DNA of 64,000 nt from Hyaloperonospora brassicae. Its lineage: Eukaryota > Oomycota > Peronosporomycetes > Peronosporales > Peronosporaceae. Positions 10,851-21,859 of this stretch are shown piece by piece. Each line of letters starts with the position of its first letter. Within the stretch, counting starts at the first letter, position 1. Under the pieces are notes generated by a model, which was not told the origin of the DNA, ran no database searches, and saw only the letters and a list, made by a program, of their open reading frames with translations. A program made the translations under genes and the position numbers. The stretch spans positions 62,001 to 126,000 of the forward strand of contig CANTFL010001465.1 in assembly GCA_947650285.1 (NCBI GenBank), written 5' to 3'.

Positions 10851-12389
10851 CGTGTCAACTCTTTTTGGATGGATCGAACTTTGACAGTACGATATCAAAG
10901 TGTACGTACAGCTACGAAATTTGTCCGACGGGAACATTCGTCTCGGGATTTCAATTTATTCTCGAAGGGAGGCTACGAAATGCAATATAACTAGCCGAAG
11001 ATGTAGGTGGCATTTGGCCATCACGTCACGCGCCGCTCTAACCAAAGAGGACTTTCAACTATGGACCCTATCGTTACGGAGCTCGCACAAACGTAATGGG
11101 TCAATTCCTTGCTACAATACGAGACGAAACTGGGCAGATTGACAGCAACTTTTAGTAGGCCGATCATCCGATCACGCAATTGTCCAGTGACGATACATTG
11201 TGCCAATAACCTGTTGAAGTAGTTCAGGGGCATCTGCAGTGCTCCAGACGTCACCATCGACCGGTTACTTTGTAGGCTTTGCGCCCGACAACCTCTCACC
11301 ATCATCGCTGAATCCATGAAACAAAGTACTTAGCCGGGGCATCTCTCGAACCTATGCATAGTACCTCCTGCCTGTCCAGCTTACACCGACGTCGCACCCT
11401 AGCTGCCAGTCATGGACCTGAATTCTCTTATTCGATGCACCATGACCACTCTTACTCATGCTACACCGTCCACGGTCTTGGCCTCAGCGCACACCGAAAG
11501 TTGGGCTTTCATGAAGTCGACCTCCTTGCAAAATGCGTGCCCACTGCTCACAAACTCAAGTGGCGCTGCTCCTTTAACAACGCCACTCAATTTTTGACCT
11601 TGTGATGGCGCCGGTGTCTTTCGTTTGTCAAAGCGGCAAGACACTAGTAAACGCACTCAACTCCCCGGGCTTTTGCTACAGTGCGCACAAAAGACCAACC
11701 GGTTTCGATGTCCAACGGGATCTTCTGCTGCAACTAACTGTGTTGGCCGACGCCGACGCACTTCGACTGCTGTAAGTGCCAGATTCTCGACCCTTCATCA
11801 TCGTAAATGGGCTGCTGGTCCAGCAATAGCAATCGACTAGAACGTATCCTGTGAGTCCTAGCAGTGACAGCGAGAGCGGTAACAAGAGCTGCCGCTTGTA
11901 TTCCAGTGCGTGATGATCGTCTGACAGACAGCTGGGATGGCCCAGGCTTACCAACATTGCACTGGTACAATGACTGGCTGCTAGCACCCTGGCGCGACTA
12001 CCAAGCCACAATGGAAGGGTGCTCGGCTCGAGCGTACAACTGTGGCACTCTCTTGCCTGCCTCGTCCATATCCGCTCATTCGTCCACACCACCGCGTCCA
12101 CGTTTCAATATTAAGCTTAATTTCGCTACGAATGGTCAATCGCTGGCCGCGATACGCAAAAGTGTACCCCCGGTCGTAGCGCTATGTATCCACGGAATAG
12201 GCGGTATCTACAGACCACCGCTGCTTTCATGCACTGATCCACCCAGGGCGCACGTAGCTTTACAACCACCAAATGGTGGAAGTCGCTCAGCTCAAACAGA
12301 GTGGCAGCACTGTTTACTCTTACGAGCTCTCACCTGCTGCAGGCATCTTTTAACGTCACAACACCCTTCCTGCTACGCGATTCGAAAGC
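10851..12389. other. Region without a confident gene
   Basis: Frames up to 184 codons occur on both strands but show no domain. A plus-strand stretch at about 11412-11770 has coding-like composition: an Ala/Ser/Thr-rich part, a stop near 11600, then an ATG at 11604 running to a GTAAGT donor-like site near 11770. This could be two exons or a decayed small gene. It is not annotated because its ends and frame cannot be fixed. Confidence 0.4.
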
Positions 12390-15300
12390 CTAGACCTTGC
12401 CCACGTAGCGATGTGTAAGTTTATAGTTTGTGTCCAGAGTTTTCAGCAGCGACTTGCCAGTCGAGTCCAATGCCCCGAAAAGCTGCTCCTTCTCATACGG
12501 CGAACACACATCCAGCAGTGCAAACACACCAGGGCGTAACATTTGCTGATAGCGCACGGACAGCTTATCCCGTGACACACCCACAAGAAACGCCATCAAG
12601 AGATAGGTGACGTACTTGCGCAACTGAACATCGTGCTCTTTCATGTACCCGTACAAACGCGCCAGGTTTGAGCTCCACTCGGAGCAATGCTGCGAATACT
12701 CCGTGTGTGCAGAGGCCAGCACTAACATCTGAAGAAGTGCGTTCGACGCCTGAACAAGTTGTGGAATGCTGTCCACCAACGTCACAAAATGAGTTCGCAC
12801 GATACGCAACAGTAGCGTGTACGAAAGCGTCCACAACTCATGCAGCTCTTGGGGCTGATATGTGCTAGCCCCCGCTTGCCAGCACGATACTGCCGCCAAC
12901 AAAGGCTGAAAGCCCGTGAATACATGTTGCAGTTCGTACGTTTTCCAAGTATAAAGCCCAGCCCTCGAAAACACCAGCACGAAGGCCTTCAGATTCCACA
13001 CGCGAAGGGCATTGGCGCTGTCGATAACATCTAAGGACAAGGTTCCGATAGTCAACGACTGGGCAGCAAAGTCCTGGAGCAAGGCCTCAACAATTGATTC
13101 TTTGTGCTCATTCAAACACAGCCGTCGTGACGCGTTAAACTTTCGTTCCCCGCCTAAAAGCAAGCATAGGGCGCGCAGTGCACTTAGCTTCCGTTGGTGT
13201 TCACGTGCAACAAGCTCTTGTACAAGAGTCGAAAGTAGCAGACGAAATTCGTCCCGATTTGCATTGGCTATTACCGCTTGTAACGCCGATACTTTTGCGT
13301 TCTCGTGTCTGAGCAGAAGGCTGGTGTTGCGCGAAACGAGCGAAAGAGACACAGCCAACAGACATCCGTACGTCTTCAAAGGCGTCACAAACGCGCGAAA
13401 TGAAGCGTACTCCTCACAAAATCCGGTGAAAAAAGCCCAAGCTGCGTCCTGAAGCTCGGCATCGTCCACAGATTCGCCGATTAGCTTCATTGAAGCTGCT
13501 AAAGCACAACCAACGTGCTTCACGAGTAATTGCGATGCTAGACTTTCGACTGCCGCCGTCGGCATATTTCTGTCTTGTCGCGCCAGTTTGTGCAGTGCCG
13601 ACTCGTACCGAAGAAGGGCAGTGAGCGTATCAAATGCCAACGCACTACTTGTCGTATCGCACACTTTCTCGTGAGTAACGACGCCGAGAACCCTTTTGAC
13701 AAACTTCTGCTCGTCCTCTGAATTATTCGGCGAAGGTCGGCAAGCAGCCAGAGCTTGCACAACCATGACCGCGCGCTTCACTTTTTTCATCACCTTGTCT
13801 GCGTATTCCGCCTTAACATTCTCAGTGTCCAAAGCATTGTCAAGCAGCTCTTTGACAAAAGCGCTGGAACCCACCTCTAAATAAGTTCCGAGCACTTCGG
13901 CAACTAGCGATACACTGACAGCGTCGTCTACCGCAAGTTGAGAGATAAGAAATGACGCCCCGCTACGTAGCTGCTCGTCCAACTTTGGCTGAGTCTTCCG
14001 CAACCTATATACCTCAACACCTATAGCCTTGAAGTGCAGCTCAATCCAAGCCAGCAAAGTCCGACAGACCTCTGCTCTGCAAATAGCATAGCCCGGAGAT
14101 GCAATGATCGCGCGGTACAGAGTAAGAGCAGTCACGAGCAGCTCTCCACAATAGTGAGGCTCCAAATAAGTCGACGGAATTTCCAACAAAAAGCTGAAAA
14201 AGTGGCGCGTTGAGTCCAAAGATACGACAGATTCGCGCTGGACTTCGTCTACAAAGCGCCTTCCAAACGTAGTCAGTGAGTCCGGCGCGACACTCCTGAG
14301 GCTTGAGATTTCATAGAATCCCGCGTCACGAATGATGAGCTCGGCTGCACCTTTTGTCCTCCCTGATACGGTATCGGTGATGTAAGTACCCAGTATTTCG
14401 CGAAAGAAGTGTACACATTCATCCCGACTCGCGTTGGCCATTAGTTCAGGCAGATGAAAACTCACTGCATCCCAACATTTCCAGTTGACAACATACTCGA
14501 CAACCAAACGAGTTACCTTCTCCCGTCCCTCGCGAGAGACCTTGCCATCGTATTCTGCTACTCCACTCAATGCTCTTATATTCCGCAGCCAATATACACA
14601 TAGTTTCACAATCCCAATAGCACCAAGACCGTGACTAGTGCTTAGAGCCATCGTTTCGCTATCGACAGCCCCCACTTTCCTGCCCTTCTTCTTTAATCCT
14701 TCTCTTCTTGACTGACAAGTGCCCAAGAGATGTTCCATAGCATTGCCGAATCGGTTGCCCTCCAGCTTGTCAAATATTTGGCCAAACGTTTGCTCGCGCA
14801 TAGAGGCACTAAGTACGGAGTCATATATCAACAACTCTCCGAATATGCAAAACAAATCGCGCTGATAGGACGTGAATGGACCCTTCGTGTGTGCTAGTTC
14901 GCTTGCGAACGAAGACAGCAGTTGTTCGTACGTATGGAGTACGAGTCCTAACACTATAGAGCGATTCTGAGGTACCACGTGAATTTCCTGGACAAAGGTC
15001 TGGAAGACTAAGCGCACAACCGCAACTTGCCGAGCATTATGGACGTTGTCCCTACTTGTTGCAAACGACGCGATTCGCTCCACGAGTTGTTTCCATATAA
15101 TGGCCGTTTGACCGGGCGGCAGAGCCACAAACGCTTTACGAAGAGCAGTCTCGCACAGAGGAAGCGCAAGGAGCTTGTATAAACCTTCATGACCTTGCTG
15201 AATCGCAAAAGCAGCTTGCAGGAATGCATCCAAACGACGCATAGAATCGTACGCATGAAGCAGCTCAAGTACGGCACAGCTAGCTGCCACAACAATCGCA

Positions 15301-16937
15301 CCCTTACCGTCCTCAAACTTGTTAGCAGCGTAGCTTTGTTCAGCCCGCATTCCAAATAACGTAAAAATTAAAACGAGACAACAGTTCACAAGGTTGGGTG
15401 AACACTGCACTGCACTCGAGATAGTGTTGCACTCGCCCACAGCAAGATCACCATCGGAAAAAGTTCGAATGCCATTCTCTACGTTCAGCACCTCCAAAAA
15501 TGAAGAAAGCACAGTCTCCATCGTCTTAAATTGCTCACGTTCTTCCGTGTCTTCTGTCACACGATAGACGTCGTATTCGCACAACGCTCGAAACAAAGCA
15601 TCGTAAAGGCTCACGAATACCAGCAAAACATCGTTCTTTTGCACCTCCCGCTGAAAAGCCAAATACGCCACTGCACACAATTCCGACCAGAACTTGAAGG
15701 GCGAGTGCGTCGTCGACGTAGTAGCAATGACAATAGCCGCGCGCTTTCGACTTGTCTTCACATCTGTTTTCGTGTCTTCGATCTTAGTGCTGGCGGCTGC
15801 GCGGATACGAACAGTGAAAGCGCGCACAAGCATCTCAAAGAATTCACTGAGAGAGATCTTGACCTCTGATTGCACTTGCCCGTCAGACAGTAAGCTTAAT
15901 AGTCCATCGAACAGATTCTTCTGGTAGGACACCAATCCCGACAATGGCTTTGCGCCTTCCGCTGCTTTTCGTCGCTTCTGCGACTTCTTGTCATCGAGCT
16001 CTTTCTGTGCAGCATCCTTACGTCCTTTCTGCCATACAGTGGCATGCACCATAGCGCCGTCAAACTGACAAATGTGTTCACTATCGAATAGCGCGTCGGC
16101 CACGATGTGGTCCAGCAGAGCCCTCACAGCGTCAACGCCGGCCACTCCTCGTTTCTGAAGCCTTACCAGAGAGTGCCGATAACTCACGAAATCTCTCAAC
16201 GACGTCTTGGCAATGGCCAGGAAAACCTTCTTCTTGTTTGTCTGCGTCTTTTGAAGCTCCTGGAAGACGAACAGCGACGCATGCACCACATTCACGTAGA
16301 CTTTCTCTTGCTCCGCACTCGGAGTCGCTTCATGATCAGCGTCTTGTAGCTGCGTGATCGACTTGAATGAAGCAGTTAGTGCTCGCCTTAAAAATTCGGC
16401 AAACACGTTGGTAGGAGGGCGATACATCTGAAACGTGGCTGACGTAGCCTTCGAGAGATCACCAGGCAGCGTAAAGAGGTAGAAAAGAACGGCCTTGACT
16501 GTCTGCAGTATCTCGTACTTCTGAAGCCCCTTCTCGAGCGTCTCAGCCAGCGCAGACAGCAGCAGATTGCACGAATTTAGTGACAACGTCGCGAGCTCCG
16601 CATCGCCGTTGACAACGAGTGCGTTAAGCGCCAGTTGCAGCAGTCGCAGCGCCAAACGCGTCTTCTCCATGTGCCGGATGTCGTCGTCGTCTCGCTTGGC
16701 TTTCGTGATAAGAAACACAGCAAACTGCAGCGCCTCGGACACAATGCGCTGTCTCGGTAGATTGAAAGCGCACTCGACACGGCTTAGCGGACTCTGTAGA
16801 CCGAGCTGGAGGTCGGCATCGGGCTGCAGAAGCGAGAGGCCGGTTTCGAGCAATGCAGTGTCGCTGCCGTAGTCGCGGCGGGTGTGTTGCCAGCGTACGA
16901 GCGCGAGAGCGGCGTCCCAAGCAATGTCACGCGTCAT
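12390..16937 (-). CDS. URB2: URB2/Npa2-like ribosome biogenesis protein
   Basis: A 1515-codon intronless frame from the ATG at 16937; the frame is open another 53 codons upstream, but that part crosses an acceptor-like TTTTAG and lacks protein character. The chain is almost wholly helical with Leu/Ala-rich repeats, as in the large HEAT-like ribosome assembly factors. The last 200 residues match my knowledge of the Urb2/Npa2 C-terminal domain: a helix with KYVTYLL, a GVFALLDVC segment, then a Leu-rich stretch ending in YKLTHRYVGKV. In yeast Urb2 acts in the nucleolus with Urb1, Dbp6, Rsa3 and Nop8 in early 60S pre-ribosome assembly. A basic patch (KKSQKRRKAAEG, about residue 325) could be a nuclear signal. 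The family is fast-evolving, so the call rests mainly on the C-terminus, length and architecture. Confidence 0.8.
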   Translation of the reverse strand: MTRDIAWDAALALVRWQHTRRDYGSDTALLETGLSLLQPDADLQLGLQSPLSRVECAFNLPRQRIVSEALQFAVFLITKAKRDDDDIRHMEKTRLALRLLQLALNALVVNGDAELATLSLNSCNLLLSALAETLEKGLQKYEILQTVKAVLFYLFTLPGDLSKATSATFQMYRPPTNVFAEFLRRALTASFKSITQLQDADHEATPSAEQEKVYVNVVHASLFVFQELQKTQTNKKKVFLAIAKTSLRDFVSYRHSLVRLQKRGVAGVDAVRALLDHIVADALFDSEHICQFDGAMVHATVWQKGRKDAAQKELDDKKSQKRRKAAEGAKPLSGLVSYQKNLFDGLLSLLSDGQVQSEVKISLSEFFEMLVRAFTVRIRAAASTKIEDTKTDVKTSRKRAAIVIATTSTTHSPFKFWSELCAVAYLAFQREVQKNDVLLVFVSLYDALFRALCEYDVYRVTEDTEEREQFKTMETVLSSFLEVLNVENGIRTFSDGDLAVGECNTISSAVQCSPNLVNCCLVLIFTLFGMRAEQSYAANKFEDGKGAIVVAASCAVLELLHAYDSMRRLDAFLQAAFAIQQGHEGLYKLLALPLCETALRKAFVALPPGQTAIIWKQLVERIASFATSRDNVHNARQVAVVRLVFQTFVQEIHVVPQNRSIVLGLVLHTYEQLLSSFASELAHTKGPFTSYQRDLFCIFGELLIYDSVLSASMREQTFGQIFDKLEGNRFGNAMEHLLGTCQSRREGLKKKGRKVGAVDSETMALSTSHGLGAIGIVKLCVYWLRNIRALSGVAEYDGKVSREGREKVTRLVVEYVVNWKCWDAVSFHLPELMANASRDECVHFFREILGTYITDTVSGRTKGAAELIIRDAGFYEISSLRSVAPDSLTTFGRRFVDEVQRESVVSLDSTRHFFSFLLEIPSTYLEPHYCGELLVTALTLYRAIIASPGYAICRAEVCRTLLAWIELHFKAIGVEVYRLRKTQPKLDEQLRSGASFLISQLAVDDAVSVSLVAEVLGTYLEVGSSAFVKELLDNALDTENVKAEYADKVMKKVKRAVMVVQALAACRPSPNNSEDEQKFVKRVLGVVTHEKVCDTTSSALAFDTLTALLRYESALHKLARQDRNMPTAAVESLASQLLVKHVGCALAASMKLIGESVDDAELQDAAWAFFTGFCEEYASFRAFVTPLKTYGCLLAVSLSLVSRNTSLLLRHENAKVSALQAVIANANRDEFRLLLSTLVQELVAREHQRKLSALRALCLLLGGERKFNASRRLCLNEHKESIVEALLQDFAAQSLTIGTLSLDVIDSANALRVWNLKAFVLVFSRAGLYTWKTYELQHVFTGFQPLLAAVSCWQAGASTYQPQELHELWTLSYTLLLRIVRTHFVTLVDSIPQLVQASNALLQMLVLASAHTEYSQHCSEWSSNLARLYGYMKEHDVQLRKYVTYLLMAFLVGVSRDKLSVRYQQMLRPGVFALLDVCSPYEKEQLFGALDSTGKSLLKTLDTNYKLTHRYVGKV

Positions 16938-19215
16938 GAGGCGCTGTGGACCAGTGGACCGAAACCTAAAACAAAAACAATCGCAGGCAGATGCAGAGCC
17001 TTCGAGACCCCAAAATAAAGAAATCACCTCAACGGTTGATATGGTGTGACTTGGCAACGTGCACAAATGTCCCTGCGATACCCTCTTTTCGATCAATACT
17101 AAATTCGCGTGGACTTGTGCTTGTCATTTTTCGGAAGCAGTCCAACGTGCAGTCCTACCGCAGCTCCACGTTGTAACTATCAGTGCAGACTTGTCCCCCA
17201 TGCACCCGCACCGTTCTGAGCACATCTTGACGCGATCGATTGGGGTCGTATGAGACGCATATCATCAGGGCAGTGAATCAAGTAGCGCCACAAAGAAAGC
17301 TTCAGTCATGCCAAGACAGTCTGTCTTAACGCCACGCTCGAGGCAGCTTTCCGTCACAGCAGGTGAGAGCCGACCGGAGCGTACGCAGCACACCTTAAAC
17401 CGATAAACTTACATACATGTAAGATGTTCATAAAACACACGACCAACGGTCGCACATACACACTTACTCCCATTGTGACGGACTCAAGTGTTTGTGATTG
17501 CTCGATCCTGCTTTCAGCATTCTGCGCACGTGGGCGGCCAAACGGGAGGCGGCAGCAATTCACCTGATATTGTCAACCCGAGACGGGCACATCGCGGCAC
17601 GGCCGAGGCCCATACACGAGCCATTGATGTGTAGTGGCGCGACACACTTGTAGACAGACAGCCCTCGACTAGAAAGTCGTGATGACTGCAGAATCGGGTC
17701 TATGTCCGAGGGCTGTACAGACACGCCGCACGAAGTGTGAGCGAACGTCTGAAGCAGCCACACCGTAGTGAGCAGCATCGTGCTGCACGTGTCACTTTCA
17801 CGCACGGGGTGTGGGTGGACAATGTCCTATCGTCTCGCCGCCCAGTAGGTGGTTTGCCCGCATACTATACCGTGAGTCAGACCCAAGTAGGGGGCTGTGA
17901 GATCAACGTCGGGGCTGTGATCGTGCAGATAAAGTCAAAAGCGTTGATCTCACCACCAAAAGTTGCGGGTCGAGCCAAGAAGTCACGTGGGTAGTGCCTG
18001 TCGAGTCGAGAAAGTCACATGGATAGTGCGTGTCGAGATGCGACGCTGGACCGACTCAAGAAACGTCAGTCAAGAAGCCTTCGTACGAGCTCCAACGGTT
18101 GCACGAAATCGCTCGGTCTCGACAACTGTCTGCCAGCATAGACCCGCCAGAACGAGCAGTCGTATGCTGTGGACACGGACAGCCCCGAGCCGATCTGCCT
18201 CGCAAGGTGCCAAGCAGTCTTTTCTTTCTCTACCCGATGCGACGATCGCGCACGAAATTGACGATGGCGCAACGCTCGGCCTGAAGCTACGATCGTTCTG
18301 TCGACTCGCGCGACACACGACCCGAGCACTGGACGGTCCCAAAGGGGGGGGGGTCTGGAAGTTGCACCTACCGCAGTCTCCTCACGAAGCAGTACAGTAA
18401 CTTGATTGTCAACGCTGCTTTACGAAGCAGGTGTCCCAGGGTTTTCCAGCCTTAGTCGAATTCTTCGATAGCGTCTGACTGACAGTTGTAATGAATTGCG
18501 AGAGACGCTAGTCTGCTACCCTATACAGTCAGTGATGCATCATTCGCTTTGAGATTGCAAAGAAAAGCTGCAGCGATGCATACGCGGCTTTTCGAAGTGC
18601 ACGAGTGTTCCTTGCATTACCGTCCCTCTTCATCTTTTTCTGTACTCACTCTGGACGAAAAACGGTTGACGCTGACGCCACGATAAAGTTTTGACCTCCT
18701 ACGTATCTCATGGTCTCGATACTGAGGCACATTATGACACGTAAAATGACTGGATCTGACGTATCCTGCAGCAGTGGTCCATAAACTTGCGTGTTTCAGA
18801 TTGATTCGGTAGTGAACATTTCTTTGTTTCTGTCGTCATGTCGATGCGTGAAAAACAGTGCAACGAAACTGTAGATGCCTATGACTACAAAAGAAGAGCG
18901 GGAGGTGTCCGAAACCAGCAATCGAGAAGCTAAACTGGCTGACTGAAATGATCAAGATCTTAGCAAGACAACATTTGATAATCAGCAGCGCTGCTTTGCA
19001 CCTGAAAAGACCGCAAAGCTTTCCATCGCTGCCGCATCGAAGCAAAACTGCAAGTACTGCTGCTGCAGAAGTGCGGGTGTTCCGAACACAGACCAAGTAC
19101 AACTGAATCGCGAAAATGAATCGGTCTCTATTCTGCAGTAGACCCGGCAGCGTGGTTTACTAGCACAGGTCCACCCATGCCAAACCTCGTTTCGCTGCAC
19201 TCGTATCGTTATCTC
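16938..19215. other. Long intergenic region
   Basis: It contains the URB2 5' side (a possible 5'-UTR intron ending TTTTAG near 16966) and more than 2 kb without a supported gene. Frames of 60-145 codons are present, mostly overlapping on both strands near 17960-18400. A run of ten G occurs at 18344-18353 and a two-copy direct repeat at 17969-18031. Confidence 0.5.
17969..18031. repeat. Two-copy direct repeat, about 31 bp
   Basis: Two adjacent copies begin GTCGAG and contain AAGTCAC and TAGTGC at matching positions; a third partial copy starts at 18032. The copies differ at several bases. Probably a small minisatellite without known role. Confidence 0.6.
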
Positions 19216-20601
19216 CTAAAATGTGCCGAGTACCACATTCTTGTACGACTTTCCCAGATAACTCGTAACGACGATCGTTTTCTGCGGACGCCCAATAGAG
19301 TCGTTGGTAACCTTAGTGTCGCCATTCGGTCCCGTGGCGCTCTCGAACGCCAGAGCTGCATGAGCGTTGCTCGAAAAAGTCACATTGCAAGAGCCACGGT
19401 TTTGGTTTGGCAACCACGTAATTTTTTCCACTGCTGAAGGAACGATCATCGCGTTTTCGCAAAAGAACTTTTCAATGTCTTTGCTTGACAAGCCCTTTGG
19501 AATGCGGTGCACGCGCAATCGACAAGATCGTGCAATCATTGCTTCAGACATCCTGTTCGTACTGCGTGGCTGCACGGATGCTTCTTCCGTGATAGCGGCC
19601 ATATCAATGTAGGACGCTCCGTTCACAGGAGCTTTTGCTGTGCGCTCTACCGGCTCGCAATTTGGCTGGCTCGCGTGGAAAGCCGTCTCAACCAGCATAA
19701 CAGGGCCTGAGTACTCCGTCTTCATCGATATCGCCTTTGGTCGGTCTCGGGCACGATGTCCGTGTAGCTCTAACACGGACGGAATGATCCGGCCACATTC
19801 GTGCCGGACAGCATACTTGGCTGCCATCATTGAAGCTTGAGCATCAACGGTACTGTCATGTCCTTGCGGCATGTCAAAGCCCAACAAGAACTTGGTGAGG
19901 TCTTTCAGTCCAGGCGTCGCTTGCGAAGGGTTTCCGGTCTTCCGTTGGAAAATCATCGATGTGTCAATAACACGTCGATGATTGATCCGCAGACTCACCA
20001 AATCGTTGTGCACAGAATGTCCCACCACAATTGTATCCTGGTTGATGTACTTAAGCATTTTCTTCTGCGCTTGTTCAACAGTAATGGTACAGCTCGCAAT
20101 CTGCCTGGCCGTGATTCCGTGAATGTCCGTTTTGGGGTCCACCATGTGGAATCCGTTCTCTGGCTGGTGCACGATAAAGTCCGATACAATACCACGTAGA
20201 ATGTCCTCTCCGTCTACTGCCGACACTCGGCACAAAGCATTGGATGTGCGTACGCGGGCCCCTTTCTTCAGTGTCACGCACATCTCGCAATCCAGAGCCA
20301 CGACCTTCAAGTGCGTCTTCTTCTTCTTCTTTTTGGGTTTCACCCAATTACTCGCATCCTCTGGGAACGTGAAGAACTTGTCAAAGCATTCGTGCTGCTG
20401 CGTGAGCTGCACAAGGTGCTCCCACTCGGCGTCCGACACGTCGTGGCCCACGTCTCCGTCCGGCGCCAGCAGACGATTCATCACGTCCATCGCCGTTATC
20501 GTCGCCTCCATCACCCGCTGCTTCTTGCTCGTGGCGTCCTCCTTGGCCAGCTCCATCTTGCGCTTGAGCACGCCACGCGTGACACCCGACAGAGGACCCA
20601 T
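19216..20601 (-). CDS. REXO5/REXO1-like DEDDh RNA exonuclease with RRM
   Basis: A 461-codon single-exon frame. Exonuclease core: D104 and E106 in VALDCEM (Exo I), D200 in GHSVHNDL (Exo II), H248 and D253 in GHDSTVDAQ (Exo III). All five catalytic residues of the DEDDh family are present, so it should be a 3'-5' RNA exonuclease. A Lys-run at 89-95 is a likely nuclear signal. Residues 360-445 form a probable RNA-recognition motif. The order exonuclease then RRM is that of animal REXO5 (NEF-sp), which trims nucleolar RNA precursors; the yeast relatives Rex1/Rex3 lack the RRM. It is one of two genes here linked to ribosome synthesis, with URB2 next along on the same strand, 2.3 kb away. Whether they are co-regulated cannot be seen. 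Confidence 0.85.
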   Translation of the reverse strand: MGPLSGVTRGVLKRKMELAKEDATSKKQRVMEATITAMDVMNRLLAPDGDVGHDVSDAEWEHLVQLTQQHECFDKFFTFPEDASNWVKPKKKKKKTHLKVVALDCEMCVTLKKGARVRTSNALCRVSAVDGEDILRGIVSDFIVHQPENGFHMVDPKTDIHGITARQIASCTITVEQAQKKMLKYINQDTIVVGHSVHNDLVSLRINHRRVIDTSMIFQRKTGNPSQATPGLKDLTKFLLGFDMPQGHDSTVDAQASMMAAKYAVRHECGRIIPSVLELHGHRARDRPKAISMKTEYSGPVMLVETAFHASQPNCEPVERTAKAPVNGASYIDMAAITEEASVQPRSTNRMSEAMIARSCRLRVHRIPKGLSSKDIEKFFCENAMIVPSAVEKITWLPNQNRGSCNVTFSSNAHAALAFESATGPNGDTKVTNDSIGRPQKTIVVTSYLGKSYKNVVLGTF

Positions 20602-21278
20602 TGTGTCTGCTTTTTACGAGTGCAAACTAACTTGGCGCAGGCTTGGCCAGTCAAGTCAATCAGCTGTGTTTGGATGGTCGATGATTGGACAAAAGACGAC
20701 CCGCCGAGCTGAACCAAGACCTTTTATTCAGGGAAAATGCACCAGATAATCACGAAAACAAAAATTTGCCCCGCAAGATGAAGAAAATAACGGTGCAACA
20801 GCATGCGAAAATGATGCGAAAAAACTCCGATGTATACTGTTCAGCCCAATTTACCCATGCCTGTCATATAGCATGTGCATCGCATACATGTGCTTCATTC
20901 CTTCTCTTATTTCATAATAAGAAACCTACGCACCTAGTCAGCAGTCGTATTACTCGAAGGTAACGCTGCAAGCGTAGCCTGATAGCATTGCTTGTCGTTC
21001 AATAATGTTGTCACATTGCTTCTATGTCTTTCTTTCAGATCTTGCGGAAGACGTTCGATTGATATGTAGCTGTCGTCTCGGCAGAATCGTCGTACTTGTA
21101 TGAAATGAGACCGGAGTGGTCAAAGTGCACGCACTAAATGCACTGTATGACGTTCAAGCTAGGACCCGAGGCAGCACAGGATGAAGTAAATTTGTCAGAC
21201 TGACTACGTGTCCGCTTCCCCATCTTTGCCCACGACGGAATCTTCTGCATCAGGCAGTCGACTTTTCGGCTGCCGGTG
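20602..21278. other. Intergenic, REXO5 upstream to Gypsy-1
   Basis: It must hold the promoter of the exonuclease gene. AT-rich with no recognised element; the only frames overlap the exonuclease 5' end or are short. Confidence 0.5.
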
Positions 21279-21752
21279 TGTGACAAGGTGATCCCGTTGC
21301 ATAAAAATTGATAGAAAGTATCAATTTTTGAGCATTATCTATTTTTAATAATTAATCAACATCACTCGAGAAAAGTGATGTTGTCGGAATATTATCTCTA
21401 AGGGTAATATCCGTGGAGGGGTTCACTTCTTGGTTGATGTACACGGTACATCTACCAAATTAACCACCAATCGCTGCTGGACGCGCGCAATGGGTGGTGG
21501 ACAGAAGACCCACGTAGGAGACAGTTGTTTAATATAGTTAGATCAGGACGAAAGATGATTTAGCAAGAAACATAACAATGATATATTAAATAACAGTTCT
21601 ACTTTTACCTCAAGACAAAGCTTTCGGGTTCTATATTGTCTTGGTCGCGCTTCCTCACGCCACGTGTACGTGACGTCGGGCGTATGCACCCTTGTATTGT
21701 TATCAATACAAGGCCTTGCTCATTTATCTGAGCAAGAGCGTGCCCCGTTACA
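21279..21752 (+). repeat. Gypsy-1 5' LTR (subfamily A)
   Basis: It begins TGTGACAAGG, a decayed form of TGCAACGGAG seen in the 3' LTR, and ends CCCCGTTACA. Imperfect and perfect hairpins follow each other along it: TTGATGTAC/GTACATC near 21433-21455 and arms starting CAACATCACT near 21357-21383. It presumably held promoter and polyadenylation signals, but none can be pinned down. Confidence 0.85.
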
Positions 21753-21754
21753 CC

Positions 21755-21773
21755 TGGAAGCACTTTGTAGTCC
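21755..21773 (+). other. Candidate primer-binding site of Gypsy-1
   Basis: Two bases after the LTR end comes TGGAAGCACTTTGTAGTCC, starting with the TGG that pairs with the CCA tail of a tRNA. Gypsy-2 has the same site with one substitution (TGGTAGCAC...). The position is canonical; the primer tRNA is not identified. Confidence 0.65.
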
Positions 21774-21859
21774 TTCCAACGACCACCCATCTTATCCATC
21801 ATAAACATGATGGATGAGGGAGAGAGCTTTTACGTCACACGTGAAGGCTTCGCCCATTT

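Noticed and set aside
11412..11840. Elicitin-like or other small secreted protein
   Set aside because: Ala/Ser/Thr-rich text and an SGAAPLTTPL segment first suggested this, but the cysteine spacing of elicitins is absent and the frame is broken.
11864..12418. 184-codon plus-strand frame downstream of URB2
   Set aside because: No domain, runs into the end of URB2 on the other strand, and has an irregular Pro/Cys-rich composition.
18344..18353. Run of ten G as a G-quadruplex element
   Set aside because: A single run cannot form an intramolecular quadruplex, and no further G-tracts are nearby.
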